Shown in pieces: positions 55,416 to 64,000 of a DNA stretch of 64,000 bases. The stretch is from CBDCWQ01 sp965223435 (GTDB lineage Bacteria > Myxococcota > Kuafuiibacteriia > Kuafuiibacteriales > Kuafuiibacteriaceae). Location of the stretch: contig CBDCWQ010000022.1 in NCBI GenBank assembly GCA_965223435.1, positions 992,001 through 1,056,000 of the forward strand, given 5' to 3'. Every line of letters starts with the position of its first letter. Position 1 is the stretch's first letter. The position numbers were made by a program, and so were the translations under genes. The notes under the pieces were generated by a model. It searched no databases and was not told where the DNA came from. It saw nothing but the letters and a program-made list of their open reading frames with translations.

Positions 55416-56728
55416 CGTTGAGTTTTATTCCGGGACGCGCGCTGATTCTGGCGCTTCTCGCCCCGCTGTTCCTATCGGCAGTCGCCGTGCTTGCACCAGA
55501 CCTGGTGCCGACCATCTTGCTGGTCGATGCCATCATCATCGCCTTTGCCCTCGCCGACCTCCTGCTCGTTTGGAAACCGGGGGTCGCAGTGAAAAGAACG
55601 ATGCCCGAAACGATCTCTTTGGCCCGATCGGTTGTGGTTGATCTTGAGGTCCAAAACCTCCTTCGACGCCGGCTGAAGGTCAGAATTCAAGACTCGGTGT
55701 TCAGCCAAGCCCAAACCGAAGGTCTTCCGGTCACCTTGGAACTTCCTGCGAACGTGGTTCGGCACACAAGCTACAAGCTCAAATCCATGGAACGCGGTCC
55801 GCAAACCCTCGGCGCACACCATATTCGCTACCCATCGGTGGCGGGCTTTTGGACGAGACAAATCACCCTGCCGGCAGCAACCACGGTTCGTGTATTCCCA
55901 GATGTCCAAGCGGTACGGCACTACGAGATGCTCGCCCGGCAAAACCGAGACCACATGGCTTCTCGTACAACCAAGATGCGCGGCGGAGACACCGAATTCG
56001 AACGCCTTCGAGATTTTCTCCCCGACGACGATGTCCGCCGCATCGATTGGCGAGCCACGGCACGCCGGCGGAAGCTCACCACGCGGGTGTATCAACTCGA
56101 GCGAAATCAAAACATTGTATTCCTTCTAGATTGCGGACGCATGATGACCGCGATCTGGGATAGTCTCAGTGCTTTGGATTACGCCCTCAACGCCGTGTTG
56201 ATGCTGACCCACATCGCCTTCCGTCGAGGAGATCAAGTAGGATTGATCGCATTCGACGAGCGGGTCTCGAGGCTGATCAAGCCACGCGCTGGCGCCGGGG
56301 CCTCCAACAGAATCATTCAGGCCACGTACGACCTCTTTCCAAAAATGGTCGAATCAGACTACGACGCTGCCTTTCGAACCCTGAGGGTACACGTTAAAAA
56401 ACGAACCCTGGTTGTCCTTATAAGCCACGCAATAGACGAGCAAACCGCAAACAGACTCCAGGCTTTGTGCCGCGACTTACTCCCCACACATCTTCCCCTT
56501 TGCGTCCTTCTGCGGGATCGTGAGCTTGAAGCCAAAGCGAGCCAACCGGTGTTTCGACACGAAGACCTCTGTGTACAAGCAGCCGCAGCAGAGATGCTCC
56601 TTTGGCGCGAAAAGATTCATCGAGAAATGCAACGAGCAGGTGTTCTTTCACTTCATGTGCTGCCCAAGGATCTCACGGGGTCTTTGGTGACACGTTATCT
56701 TCAGGCTAAAGCCGAGGGAATGATCTGA
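55412..56728 (+). CDS. DUF58/VWA-like MoxR partner protein
   Basis: 438 residues. Two N-terminal membrane helices (about 8-30 and 33-53) are followed by a beta-rich segment. The DUF58 signature comes next, RDFLPDDDVRRIDWRATARR (about 205-224), leading into a VWA-like domain (NIVFLLDCGRMMTAI with an incomplete MIDAS, FRRGDQVGLIAFDERVSRLI). It is presumably membrane-anchored with the VWA domain in the cytoplasm, where it contacts MoxR. A typical partner in this operon type. The frame is intact, in contrast to the genes 3 kb upstream. Confidence 0.92.
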   Translation: MTLSFIPGRALILALLAPLFLSAVAVLAPDLVPTILLVDAIIIAFALADLLLVWKPGVAVKRTMPETISLARSVVVDLEVQNLLRRRLKVRIQDSVFSQAQTEGLPVTLELPANVVRHTSYKLKSMERGPQTLGAHHIRYPSVAGFWTRQITLPAATTVRVFPDVQAVRHYEMLARQNRDHMASRTTKMRGGDTEFERLRDFLPDDDVRRIDWRATARRRKLTTRVYQLERNQNIVFLLDCGRMMTAIWDSLSALDYALNAVLMLTHIAFRRGDQVGLIAFDERVSRLIKPRAGAGASNRIIQATYDLFPKMVESDYDAAFRTLRVHVKKRTLVVLISHAIDEQTANRLQALCRDLLPTHLPLCVLLRDRELEAKASQPVFRHEDLCVQAAAAEMLLWREKIHREMQRAGVLSLHVLPKDLTGSLVTRYLQAKAEGMI

Positions 56729-56734
56729 CTGGCG

Positions 56735-57466
56735 ATGGACCCCCAGGCTTTTCAATTGACCCAACACCTGTGGCCCGACGTGGCCCAGCCTTTTTCAGAG
56801 ATTATTCCTCACGGGTGCGCGATTGTCCGAACCGACGACGACTGGTGCACCGAACCCCACCCCAAAAGAAAACGTGCCCTCGACCTGCTCCCCGCCCCCG
56901 ACACTTTCGATGTCACTGAACTCGCCGAAGAGGCCTGCGATGATGCCATTCGCGAAGGCTGGACACCCCTTTTCGACGACGGCCAAGACCCTTGTTTTGA
57001 GCTCGAGGATGTACACCTCTTTGTTTCAAAGACAACGCTCAAAACCCGAGAGGCCGAACGTGAAGTTCTCAGGGTGGTTTTTGACCAACCCTGGCCGCCC
57101 GACGCGGGCGCACCCGTACACACCAGCCAAAGGTTCCAAGACCTGGTTCGAAAACTTCTACGCCTTCAAGAGGACCCGGTACGCCTCAGACGAGAAGCTA
57201 TCTTTGTTTATCCAGGCGCAACCGAAGCTCAGCGGACCCGAGAACTTGTGGAGCTCCCGAGTCAAGAAAACCTAGGCAAGGCGTTCTCAGACCTGGCATT
57301 CTCCCCCTCTCCCACCAATCCTGAGCGTTGGACCGCAAAGAGCACCGAAGCCAGCCACCAATTCATTGCCACCGTCACCAAGTCCGACGTCTGGGCCCAA
57401 GTTCAACTCGAGACCATCGCGGAGCACACCACCCCACCGCCCGGGGCATCCCACGGGCGCGCCTGA
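56735..57466 (+). CDS. Hypothetical protein downstream of DUF58
   Basis: 243 residues, acidic, without signal peptide or membrane helix. It starts 6 bases after the DUF58 stop and is probably the last gene of the MoxR operon. Features: two charged segments (CDDAIREGWTPLFDDGQD, EREVLRVVFDQPWPPDAG) and a late strand-helix pattern (HQFIATVTKSDVWAQVQLE). No domain is recognised. Codon usage looks like that of the neighbours and the frame is clean, so it is probably real. Confidence 0.6.
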   Translation: MDPQAFQLTQHLWPDVAQPFSEIIPHGCAIVRTDDDWCTEPHPKRKRALDLLPAPDTFDVTELAEEACDDAIREGWTPLFDDGQDPCFELEDVHLFVSKTTLKTREAEREVLRVVFDQPWPPDAGAPVHTSQRFQDLVRKLLRLQEDPVRLRREAIFVYPGATEAQRTRELVELPSQENLGKAFSDLAFSPSPTNPERWTAKSTEASHQFIATVTKSDVWAQVQLETIAEHTTPPPGASHGRA

Positions 57467-57505
57467 AGCCGTTCCGTTATTCAGCGTACGCCACTCGCCA
57501 CATGG

Positions 57506-57931
57506 TCAAGAAGAAAGCATGAACGCTTCTTGCGCCGCGTACCGGTTGTCGAGAGGCGCCAGGAATGCTCTTTGACCGCCCGCTGGAAAACGGTGATCTG
57601 CGAATACGAAAAACGGGTGTCGGGCTGACTTGATATGTTTCATGAAACCCGTATCCGAACGCCACAAGAAAGGCTGCTCGCTGTAGACCTTACGAATCGC
57701 ATATTTTTGCAATTTTTTGGCGCTTCTATACAGAACAGCGTCCATTCGTGAATGAAAAACAAGAAATGGATTACCGGTTCCGAGCAGATGGGGCTGAAAA
57801 ACAATGAAGCCTGCGTACAAGTGGCCCAGAGGGCCCTCATCACAGTGCTGACATATACATGAAGTGAACAAAGGCAGCATCTCTCGCGTGCAAGTAGGAC
57901 AGGACAACACAATATCCCAATTTTGAAGCAA
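57506..57931 (-). CDS. Small zinc-ribbon-like protein, unknown function
   Basis: Up to 141 residues. Near the N terminus it has two CxxC pairs, CPTC and CQHC, separated by about 16 residues (SCPTCTREMLPLFTSCICQH), which could bind zinc. Beyond this it is aromatic and basic (LYRSAKKLQKYAIRKVYSEQ, FLWRSDTGFMKHI). The start is unsure: a TTG at 57931 follows GAGGAT. It lies alone between the MoxR operon (plus) and the MFS gene (minus). The base composition is visibly more AT-rich than the flanks, which may mean recent acquisition. No family recognised. Confidence 0.5.
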   Translation of the reverse strand: MLQNWDIVLSCPTCTREMLPLFTSCICQHCDEGPLGHLYAGFIVFQPHLLGTGNPFLVFHSRMDAVLYRSAKKLQKYAIRKVYSEQPFLWRSDTGFMKHIKSARHPFFVFADHRFPAGGQRAFLAPLDNRYAAQEAFMLSS

Positions 57932-58013
57932 GTATCCTCATATGCAAGTATAATTGCGCATCTCTCCGATCAAAATCACCCTGATCGGGGGCCTTCGCGG
58001 AACCATATTGAGC

Positions 58014-59258
58014 TTAAGACGCTGTTATTTCTAGGTTTTTAGCCCTTAGAACCAGGGTCAAAGCCACCCACCCCAGTGCGGCAAATCCTCCGACAAGCGG
58101 AAGGACAGTTCCGTCGTAACACTGTCCGATAACTGTGCCCAGAACCAATGAGATGACCGTAGAGCCGAATCCAATCGTTGCCGAGGCCGTCCCCGCAATG
58201 TGCCCGAGGGGCTCCATAGCCATCGCGTTGAAGTTTCCGAACAGAATGCCAACGCAGAAAAAGGAAAGCACCATGTAGGTCATGAACTGCCAAAGCGGCG
58301 GAATGCCATCCTGCTGCCAGGCAACGGCGAAGAAAATGGTCGCCAATACGCTCTTCAGAATAAGCGCAGCACCTGAAAGGCGCACCATGCCGATCCGCAT
58401 GACGAGCCGTGAATTGACGGCAGAGGCCAGGCCAATCGATAGAGCGAGAATCGAAAAATAAAGAGCGAAACGATCTCCCACAGCATACAAACCCTGGAAA
58501 ATCTGCTGTGCGCTCGTCAGGTATCCGATAAGGGCAGCGAAGGCAAGTCCAGCGGTTGCGGTGTAGGTCACTGAGGTACGTGTTTTTGAAAATTCTCGAA
58601 CACCAGCAAAAAAAGATGACAAAGAAAAGGGCCTTCGCTTTTCGATGCCAAGGGTTTCAGGCTGTCGAAGCGCAAACCAAAGCACCGCGATGATGGCCTG
58701 CACCATCAATAACCCAAAGATGGCTCGCCAATGGGCTGCTTCAAGCACAAGTTGCCCGATCGCGGGCGCGATCGCGGGCGCGACAATAAACACCGCCATG
58801 ATCATCGACATGATCCGCGCCATGTCTCGGCCCGCGTACTGGTCGCGAATGAGTGCGGTCGAGACAATACGGGGCGCGGCGCCACCGGTTCCTTGCAAGA
58901 CCCTGCCCAAGAGCATCATGCTAAAAGTGGTTGCAAAAATGGAGAGGAGGCAGCCCGTGACAAAGAGGACGATACCCGCATAGACGGCTCGTTTTCGACC
59001 GACGCTGTCGGAGAGTGGGCCGCAGAAAATCTGCCCTACGGCAAAACCGATAAAGATAAACGAGACCACCAGCTGTACTTGATTATTGTCGGATGCCCCA
59101 AGCTCCTGGGCGATGCTAGGCAGCGCAGGAAGAATGGCGTCTACTGAAAGCGCCACGAGGGAGATGATGAGAGCCATCAGCGCCACGAATTCTACGGTCC
59201 CCAGTCTTTTTCGTTCTTTTTGCACCTCTGGAAGTTCTGTGCGCGCGTTGCCGGTCAT
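58014..59258 (-). CDS. MFS drug exporter, Bcr/CflA type
   Basis: 414 residues from ATG 59258. The frame is open to 59366, but the extra 36 residues lack family likeness. Twelve hydrophobic helices. MFS motif A between helices 2 and 3 reads GPLSDSVGRKRAVYAG. VDAILPALPSIAQELGAS in helix 1 and RVLQGTGGAAPRIVSTALIR in helix 4 are typical of the Bcr/CflA drug-proton antiporter group (DHA1). It sits in the inner membrane. The substrate is not predictable. Single gene, with about 270 bases separating it from the giant gene upstream. No regulator gene is adjacent. Confidence 0.9.
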   Translation of the reverse strand: MTGNARTELPEVQKERKRLGTVEFVALMALIISLVALSVDAILPALPSIAQELGASDNNQVQLVVSFIFIGFAVGQIFCGPLSDSVGRKRAVYAGIVLFVTGCLLSIFATTFSMMLLGRVLQGTGGAAPRIVSTALIRDQYAGRDMARIMSMIMAVFIVAPAIAPAIGQLVLEAAHWRAIFGLLMVQAIIAVLWFALRQPETLGIEKRRPFSLSSFFAGVREFSKTRTSVTYTATAGLAFAALIGYLTSAQQIFQGLYAVGDRFALYFSILALSIGLASAVNSRLVMRIGMVRLSGAALILKSVLATIFFAVAWQQDGIPPLWQFMTYMVLSFFCVGILFGNFNAMAMEPLGHIAGTASATIGFGSTVISLVLGTVIGQCYDGTVLPLVGGFAALGWVALTLVLRAKNLEITAS

Positions 59259-59528
59259 GACAGCTTTGTGAACGAAAAGAGTGTGGCCAATGCCCCAATA
59301 CCCATTCGGCCCTACCTTGAGACCGCGAGCATGGCATAGTTTGTCGCTACGTTCACTACGTCCCATTTCCGCGTGACGACACGTACGACGATGTCGGATT
59401 CAGCCAACCTCGTTTTTGAGCACGACCTAGGGCACTTTCGCACGACGATGTGAAGCGGAACTTGGAGGGGTCTACAAGCAACCCGAAGCGTTCAGTGGGC
59501 TGCACCTTGGGTCTGCGCTTCTTTTCAC

Positions 59529-62500
59529 TTATTCCACAAGCCCCGCAGCATTAAGATACGCTTGATAGGGGTCCTCGCTGTGCACGGTGCGAGCGATCAC
59601 TTCCAGGTCCTGGTTGTACACTTCAACGTGGTCTTTGAGCACCACCCGGACGATGGTTTGCCTCATCTCTTCCTTTTCGATGTGCTCAAAAGCCTTGCGC
59701 GCTGCCTCCTGGGCACGGGATTTGGCAGACACCGCAATCAGGGTGTGTCCGTGCTGCCTTCGTACACGGCTCGGCATGGGCGCGTAACCCTTTTTTAATG
59801 AGTAAGCCATATACAGATCCTGAGTGAGCGAGCCCGCCCCCTCCAGGTGAACTTGGTACATAGACGACGTCCTTATGGCTTCGGTGCTGCTGCGGAAAAG
59901 CTCTTCATCACTCAATGGGCCTTCGCTCTTGTACAAGCCCTTGGTAGAAAACCGTTCCTTCAACGGAACAGACTGGGTCCCCTTAGGCCCTGTCTCGGCT
60001 ATCCCATCCATGTACTGCACCATTTCGTCGTATCGCGTCCACGGATTATCCGCGACGACTGAAATCTCTGGCCGAACCCCGGGTCCATCTCGGGGGAAGA
60101 ATCGCTCTGGGAATTCGGAAGAAAAGATCATGCGGACATACTCGTTCTTAACGAAAGGCAAGATCGCTTGGACGGAACGGATCTTTTGGGGCGGATCCCC
60201 AGGGGTATTCGTCATGAGCAGAGCCACCGTTTTTGTCGGATCCCAGGTCGCCACAAGGTCCCAACCGCGGGACAAAGGCTTCCCGTCGATGGGGCCAGGC
60301 AACAACGCGTACCCGTGTACGTCGTTGTGCAGATACACCAAGTTGCCAGATTGCAGGCCCCGCGAAAAGGCTTTGAGCTCCAGAACCTTGGTGTCCGAAA
60401 GAACTTTTTCCCCACGACCCACGCCCCTGTCCAACCGATAGCCCACGGCCTTGAGCCGCTCGGCCCAATCGTCCGAAGGCTCCGAGGGGCTGATCTCCGC
60501 GGGCGCTGATTCGTCGGTGCCCAATGAGGTGTTGCTAGAATCGGTTGTTGGCACGTTCGTGTTCGACTTGCCGGTGCGACCTTCTGAGTTGCCTGCGGTG
60601 CCGCTGACAACGGGAACCGCCCCCGAGGGAGAACGCTCCGGCGGCAGCGGAGTTGCTCCCGCGGTAAAAATCCATTGGTTGAGGTACTCCTCCAAAAGTC
60701 CTCTTTGACTCGGTTTCGGGGCGCTCAAGATCCACGCACGAATCAGCTCGGGGAGCCGAAAAAAAGCGCTCTGCTCAACGGGGCTCATCTCAGCCAAGAC
60801 TTCGGAGGTTTCTCCGGCATGCCGATCCATCACGGAAATGCCCCCAGAATGAACTTCAACGACGTAACCGCCCACGTTTGAGACTCGGGGGCCGTAGAAT
60901 AGTTGAACGCCTCCACTGCTTTGTTGCACAATGATGTCAGCCTCATCGCCGGCAAACAGAGCCAGATCCAAAAGTGGCCTCCTTTGGATGGGGTCGTGTC
61001 CCCAGGTTTCGGGCGCGGTCCAGTCGATGGGGCTCAAAGCAAGCTCGGCGTGGAGAGCCTTTTCTGCAAGGGACATCCTCTGGACCTCTTCGGGGTTTGC
61101 AAACGCATCGGCGTCGAGAGATCTAAAACCGTCCGGGATCTTTAGGGCGAAAGACGCATCCCAAACGTAGATGTTGTGGACAGAGACCGGATGGTTGCTG
61201 TTGACGAAGTCGAGCAGCGCATTCGAAGCGTCGGTGCTGAGGATGGTCCCACCGAGACCGGCGAGAATGACTTCGCCCAGCATGACTTGCCCCGCGCTTT
61301 TGCCTCCCTGGGTAACGAGGCCTTGGCCTGCGCTTCTTGTAATACTCGCCTTGACGAGCGCATTTACGGGTTCTTTGGCCAGCTGGGGACCGGTGAGCTG
61401 CAAGAACCACTTCAGAACAGAGAGCTGAACCCCGGCCGTCGCTCCGCTCTCGGGAGAGAGTATTTGGCCCCCAAGCAAAAAAGCACCCCCGAAGGGAGGA
61501 ACAACCACAGTCGGTGCCAAGTCGTTGTGCTCTGGATCCTTTTCGGTCTGGACAACCTTCCGGAGGCGGTTGAACTGATTGTAAGTATCAATAAACCAGA
61601 TAATCGCCGTGCTCGAATTCAAACGCGTCGAAAGATCAATGATTCGTTGGCTTGAGTACGGAAAGTCGTGATCGATGACGAAGTCTTGGACGCCACTCCA
61701 TAAAGCGAGGGCCTCTTGGCCAAAAAAGTCTGACTTTTCGTGGTCTGGGTGGTGCGCGGCAAAAACAAGTAAACCCATGATAAGGCCCGCGGTGGCCTCC
61801 AAGTGAAACGACTGTTCTTGTCGATCGGTCGCTTCAATATATTGGTCTTCAAAGCCATCAAAGAAATAGTGAGATCCGTAATATGTCTTGCCTTGGAAGA
61901 CGATATCTTTGCTGAAGGCGAGCGCGGTAAACTCAAGACACCGAGCCAGCGCGTCAATATCGCGTGGGTCGGTGAGGTCTTCGTAGTCGACCGAAAGGGA
62001 CAGCCAGCTGCAGTTGTCGATCGCGGTGTTCTTTCGGTTGGGAATGAACACAAAGGTCGCTTCGGAGCCCTCTTTTTCCCGCCGAATCAACCCGCCCCCG
62101 GTGACCACGCGCCCCCAATCTCGGCGCGAAAGCGCGTCCCTGATGTCAGCTTGTTTATCCGGATTGGACGCGCTCTGAGCAAACGCACTTTCGAGCTCGG
62201 CCTCCCACTGGGTGTGGTCCTGATCCCACAGGACCCGAAAAATGCCGTTTCTGATGTCGTCGCGCCACTCTGTCAGATGGGCCACGTCGTCGAGTCCAAG
62301 TGCCGAAGCATGATTGAGAGCGTGATTAAGAACGCTGAGGACATCGAGATTGTGTTCGGTGACGACGTTTTCTGCTTGAACTGTTTCCTTGAGCCGATGA
62401 ACTTGGTGCTCGAGCAATATTTTGGGTGGGATGGATCGCCTTTCGCCCGTGGTGGGGTCTTCATCCGTGCGAGCCACCTGAATGATGTTTTCTGGATTGA

Positions 62501-64000
62501 GTTCATCGTAGCCGATGGCGTCGAGAACATCGTAGTAATCCCAAACCTCGCTCTCCCTCGCTAGGGGCGCACCGGTGACTCCTTTGAGTTTCCATGGGCT
62601 TCGTGCATGGACCAAGCCTTGTGCGGTCCAACCAGCGGTCATCAAATGAAACCGATCGCCCGCTTCGGTTACGACGACCCGACGATGGTCTTCGAGTCCC
62701 GCGAGGGATTCGTGGTAACACGCTCGTAGGGCCCCCTGTTCGCGAGGCGTCAGGGACTGAAAAGCCTCCGACAGCAAGAAATAACCGAGGCCATGGATCA
62801 CCCACGCCGTGGCTCCGGTCACCAGGCGAGCATCCTTCCAGGTGTCCCCGAGCGTGTTCCACGAAAACGGCCACCCTCTGATGACAAAGGCCTGACGTTC
62901 GGAATCAAACAAACGCACAGCTTTCGCACACACCGTCCGGGCCAAAGCTTGAGCGCGGGCAGTCGCTTGTGGGGTCTGGAGTTGTGCGTATTGGGCCAAG
63001 GCGATGCCTTGCGTGTAGGCCCACACCCGCTCGTATTGAGCCAAAAACGTTGCGTCTTCGCTGTTGCCCTGAAGCTGCGACGAGCCCAATACGGCACCAT
63101 CGCTGCCTTGTTGCGCAGGCTCGTATTCCACTTGGTACCCGGTTGCTTTGCCCAACAAAGAGGGGCCATCGCGCCAGAGCAGATCGCGCAGCCACTTCGC
63201 CTTTTCGTAGTTTCCGTCCACGGTGGGTGCAAACTGCGGACGCAAAGGCCCCGTTGCCCCCTCCAAGACCGTCAGCCCTTCGGCCAGGGATGTGGGCGCA
63301 AGCACAACCTCGCCCGCGGCCCCCGCAATGCGGAGATTGGTGGGGTCTGCCCAAAAAGTCACCTGACCCTGGTGGAGCAACACCGTAAACGCCGACTCAC
63401 TCCCACCGACGCCCTCGGCACCGTCGTGGTTCGGACCGGCGGAACCAACAGGCTGCGACCGCAAGGACTGCAGGTGCGCAGTCGTGACCTGCAGGGCGTC
63501 GTGACTATCCACACGCATTTGGTAGGCATTCACGGCAGTGACCGTGATTGCGGCATTCTGTCCCTGGGTCATGCGCTCCGGAAGCTTGACGCGATAACCC
63601 ACTGTCTCCAAGGCACTCGATGCCCGCGCCGTGACAATGCGCTCCTGGTCACCGAACTGCTCGATCCAGGCTGCCAAGAACAAATCGGCGTGCGCAGCGA
63701 CAAAGACACCCCCTTCGAGGCCATCCGAGGTGTCCGTGTGGCTCTTCCAGTGGATCGGCTTAGCGTGATGGATGTTGATCCGGGAGGGCTCACTCCAAGG
63801 GCCTTGGCCGCCTTCGCGGGCTCTGGAAACGATGGTCCCCCGCTTTTCCGAATCCGGCTCGTAGAAGAGCACCTGAACGTCACCCGTCTCTGACACCGCT
63901 ACCGCTGGGAGATAGCCACTCCCGAGCGTCTCTTCAGCTGACCACGATCGCCCACCGTCCGCCGAAGACTGAAAACGAATGGCATTGTAGCCGCTTCGAT
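59529..64000 (-). CDS. Giant secreted protein, family copy D, with N-terminal Asp-box repeats (partial, open at right edge)
   Basis: About 1490 residues visible. A GTG at 63896 could start it, but the frame stays open to the window end and reads YNAIRFQSSADGGRSWS, an Asp-box (BNR) propeller element, so the gene begins outside. After this comes a beta region, then the core: YERVWAYTQGIALAQYAQ, RGWPFSWNTLGDTWKDARL, VTGATAWVIHGLG, VVTEHNLDVLSVLNHALNH (EHNLD at 62343-62357), AIDNCSWLSLSVDYEDL, YYGSHYFFDGF, QEQSFHLEATAGLIMGLL and STAIIWFIDTYNQ. A long copy-specific C terminus follows: a Ser/Thr/Gly-rich linker (about 60500-60660) and a terminal domain (GNLVYLHNDVHGYALLPG, KKGYAPMPSRVRRQHGHTL). Neither tail matches copies A to C. 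Confidence 0.8.
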   Translation of the reverse strand, partial: RSGYNAIRFQSSADGGRSWSAEETLGSGYLPAVAVSETGDVQVLFYEPDSEKRGTIVSRAREGGQGPWSEPSRINIHHAKPIHWKSHTDTSDGLEGGVFVAAHADLFLAAWIEQFGDQERIVTARASSALETVGYRVKLPERMTQGQNAAITVTAVNAYQMRVDSHDALQVTTAHLQSLRSQPVGSAGPNHDGAEGVGGSESAFTVLLHQGQVTFWADPTNLRIAGAAGEVVLAPTSLAEGLTVLEGATGPLRPQFAPTVDGNYEKAKWLRDLLWRDGPSLLGKATGYQVEYEPAQQGSDGAVLGSSQLQGNSEDATFLAQYERVWAYTQGIALAQYAQLQTPQATARAQALARTVCAKAVRLFDSERQAFVIRGWPFSWNTLGDTWKDARLVTGATAWVIHGLGYFLLSEAFQSLTPREQGALRACYHESLAGLEDHRRVVVTEAGDRFHLMTAGWTAQGLVHARSPWKLKGVTGAPLARESEVWDYYDVLDAIGYDELNPENIIQVARTDEDPTTGERRSIPPKILLEHQVHRLKETVQAENVVTEHNLDVLSVLNHALNHASALGLDDVAHLTEWRDDIRNGIFRVLWDQDHTQWEAELESAFAQSASNPDKQADIRDALSRRDWGRVVTGGGLIRREKEGSEATFVFIPNRKNTAIDNCSWLSLSVDYEDLTDPRDIDALARCLEFTALAFSKDIVFQGKTYYGSHYFFDGFEDQYIEATDRQEQSFHLEATAGLIMGLLVFAAHHPDHEKSDFFGQEALALWSGVQDFVIDHDFPYSSQRIIDLSTRLNSSTAIIWFIDTYNQFNRLRKVVQTEKDPEHNDLAPTVVVPPFGGAFLLGGQILSPESGATAGVQLSVLKWFLQLTGPQLAKEPVNALVKASITRSAGQGLVTQGGKSAGQVMLGEVILAGLGGTILSTDASNALLDFVNSNHPVSVHNIYVWDASFALKIPDGFRSLDADAFANPEEVQRMSLAEKALHAELALSPIDWTAPETWGHDPIQRRPLLDLALFAGDEADIIVQQSSGGVQLFYGPRVSNVGGYVVEVHSGGISVMDRHAGETSEVLAEMSPVEQSAFFRLPELIRAWILSAPKPSQRGLLEEYLNQWIFTAGATPLPPERSPSGAVPVVSGTAGNSEGRTGKSNTNVPTTDSSNTSLGTDESAPAEISPSEPSDDWAERLKAVGYRLDRGVGRGEKVLSDTKVLELKAFSRGLQSGNLVYLHNDVHGYALLPGPIDGKPLSRGWDLVATWDPTKTVALLMTNTPGDPPQKIRSVQAILPFVKNEYVRMIFSSEFPERFFPRDGPGVRPEISVVADNPWTRYDEMVQYMDGIAETGPKGTQSVPLKERFSTKGLYKSEGPLSDEELFRSSTEAIRTSSMYQVHLEGAGSLTQDLYMAYSLKKGYAPMPSRVRRQHGHTLIAVSAKSRAQEAARKAFEHIEKEEMRQTIVRVVLKDHVEVYNQDLEVIARTVHSEDPYQAYLNAAGLVE

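Noticed and set aside
62793..63893. 366-residue open frame on the plus strand
   Set aside because: Antisense to the conserved core of family copy D. The core motifs on the minus strand are shared with three other loci, so that strand is the coding one.

Overview
The window reads as chromosomal DNA of a Gram-negative delta-type bacterium, most likely Myxococcota or Bradymonadales-like. This is inferred from gene content, not from a marker gene. The signs are many lipoproteins and secreted VCBS/FG-GAP proteins, a Cys-rich Pal lipoprotein, an RDD/SpoIIM/DUF4129/DUF4350/MoxR/DUF58 operon and an Rhs protein. Genes are tightly packed, with ATGA, GTGA or TGATG start/stop overlaps in nearly every operon. 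No rRNA, tRNA, CRISPR array or intact insertion sequence was seen.

Layout. 1-6756 (minus): arginine biosynthesis (argC followed by an in-frame argJ-argB fusion that runs off the left edge), then msrA, a VCBS-repeat protein, a Cys-rich Pal and a YbgF/CpoB-like lipoprotein in one coupled set. 7017-9398: an M23 peptidase fused to an L,D-transpeptidase, diverging from an outer-membrane-type protein. 9388-11071: a tripartite HipBST toxin-antitoxin module with operator-like palindromes. 11389-16671: a giant secreted protein ending in six tandem winged-helix-like modules. 17518-24951: an Rhs lipoprotein with a C-terminal serine-hydrolase-like domain. 25004-29705 (minus): panB-panC-smpB followed by a TPR/beta-barrel protein and a FecR-domain protein. 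30015-32080: a DUF4097-like lipoprotein coupled to murA, whose active-site Cys is replaced by Asp. 32081-36155: degraded, repeat-bearing DNA around a DUF222/HNH gene. 36156-46054: two more members of the giant family (one frameshifted) plus fragments, around a secreted Cys-rich protein. 46724-48803: an HD-domain hydrolase and a DUF234-type ATPase. 49325-57466: the RDD-SpoIIM-membrane-DUF4129-DUF4350-MoxR-DUF58 operon, with several frame breaks in its middle. 57506-59258: a zinc-ribbon-like protein and a Bcr/CflA-type MFS exporter. 59529-64000: a fourth giant-family member, open at the right edge.

The most striking feature is a family of secreted proteins of about 1100 to 1760 residues, with four large members and one fragment in 53 kb. 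They share a helical core of about 600 residues carrying invariant motifs (YTQGIALAQ, GWPFSWNT, TEHNLD, AIDNC[ST]WLSLSV, QESSYHLEAT). Each copy has different N- and C-terminal modules: winged-helix repeats, membrane segments or Asp-box propeller repeats. I do not recognise the family. It looks like a modular, diversifying surface or secreted enzyme family, perhaps of (alpha/alpha)6 type.

Frame breaks cluster at about 38.3 kb and 51.4-53.3 kb, several beside homopolymer runs. They could be consensus indels rather than real pseudogenes.
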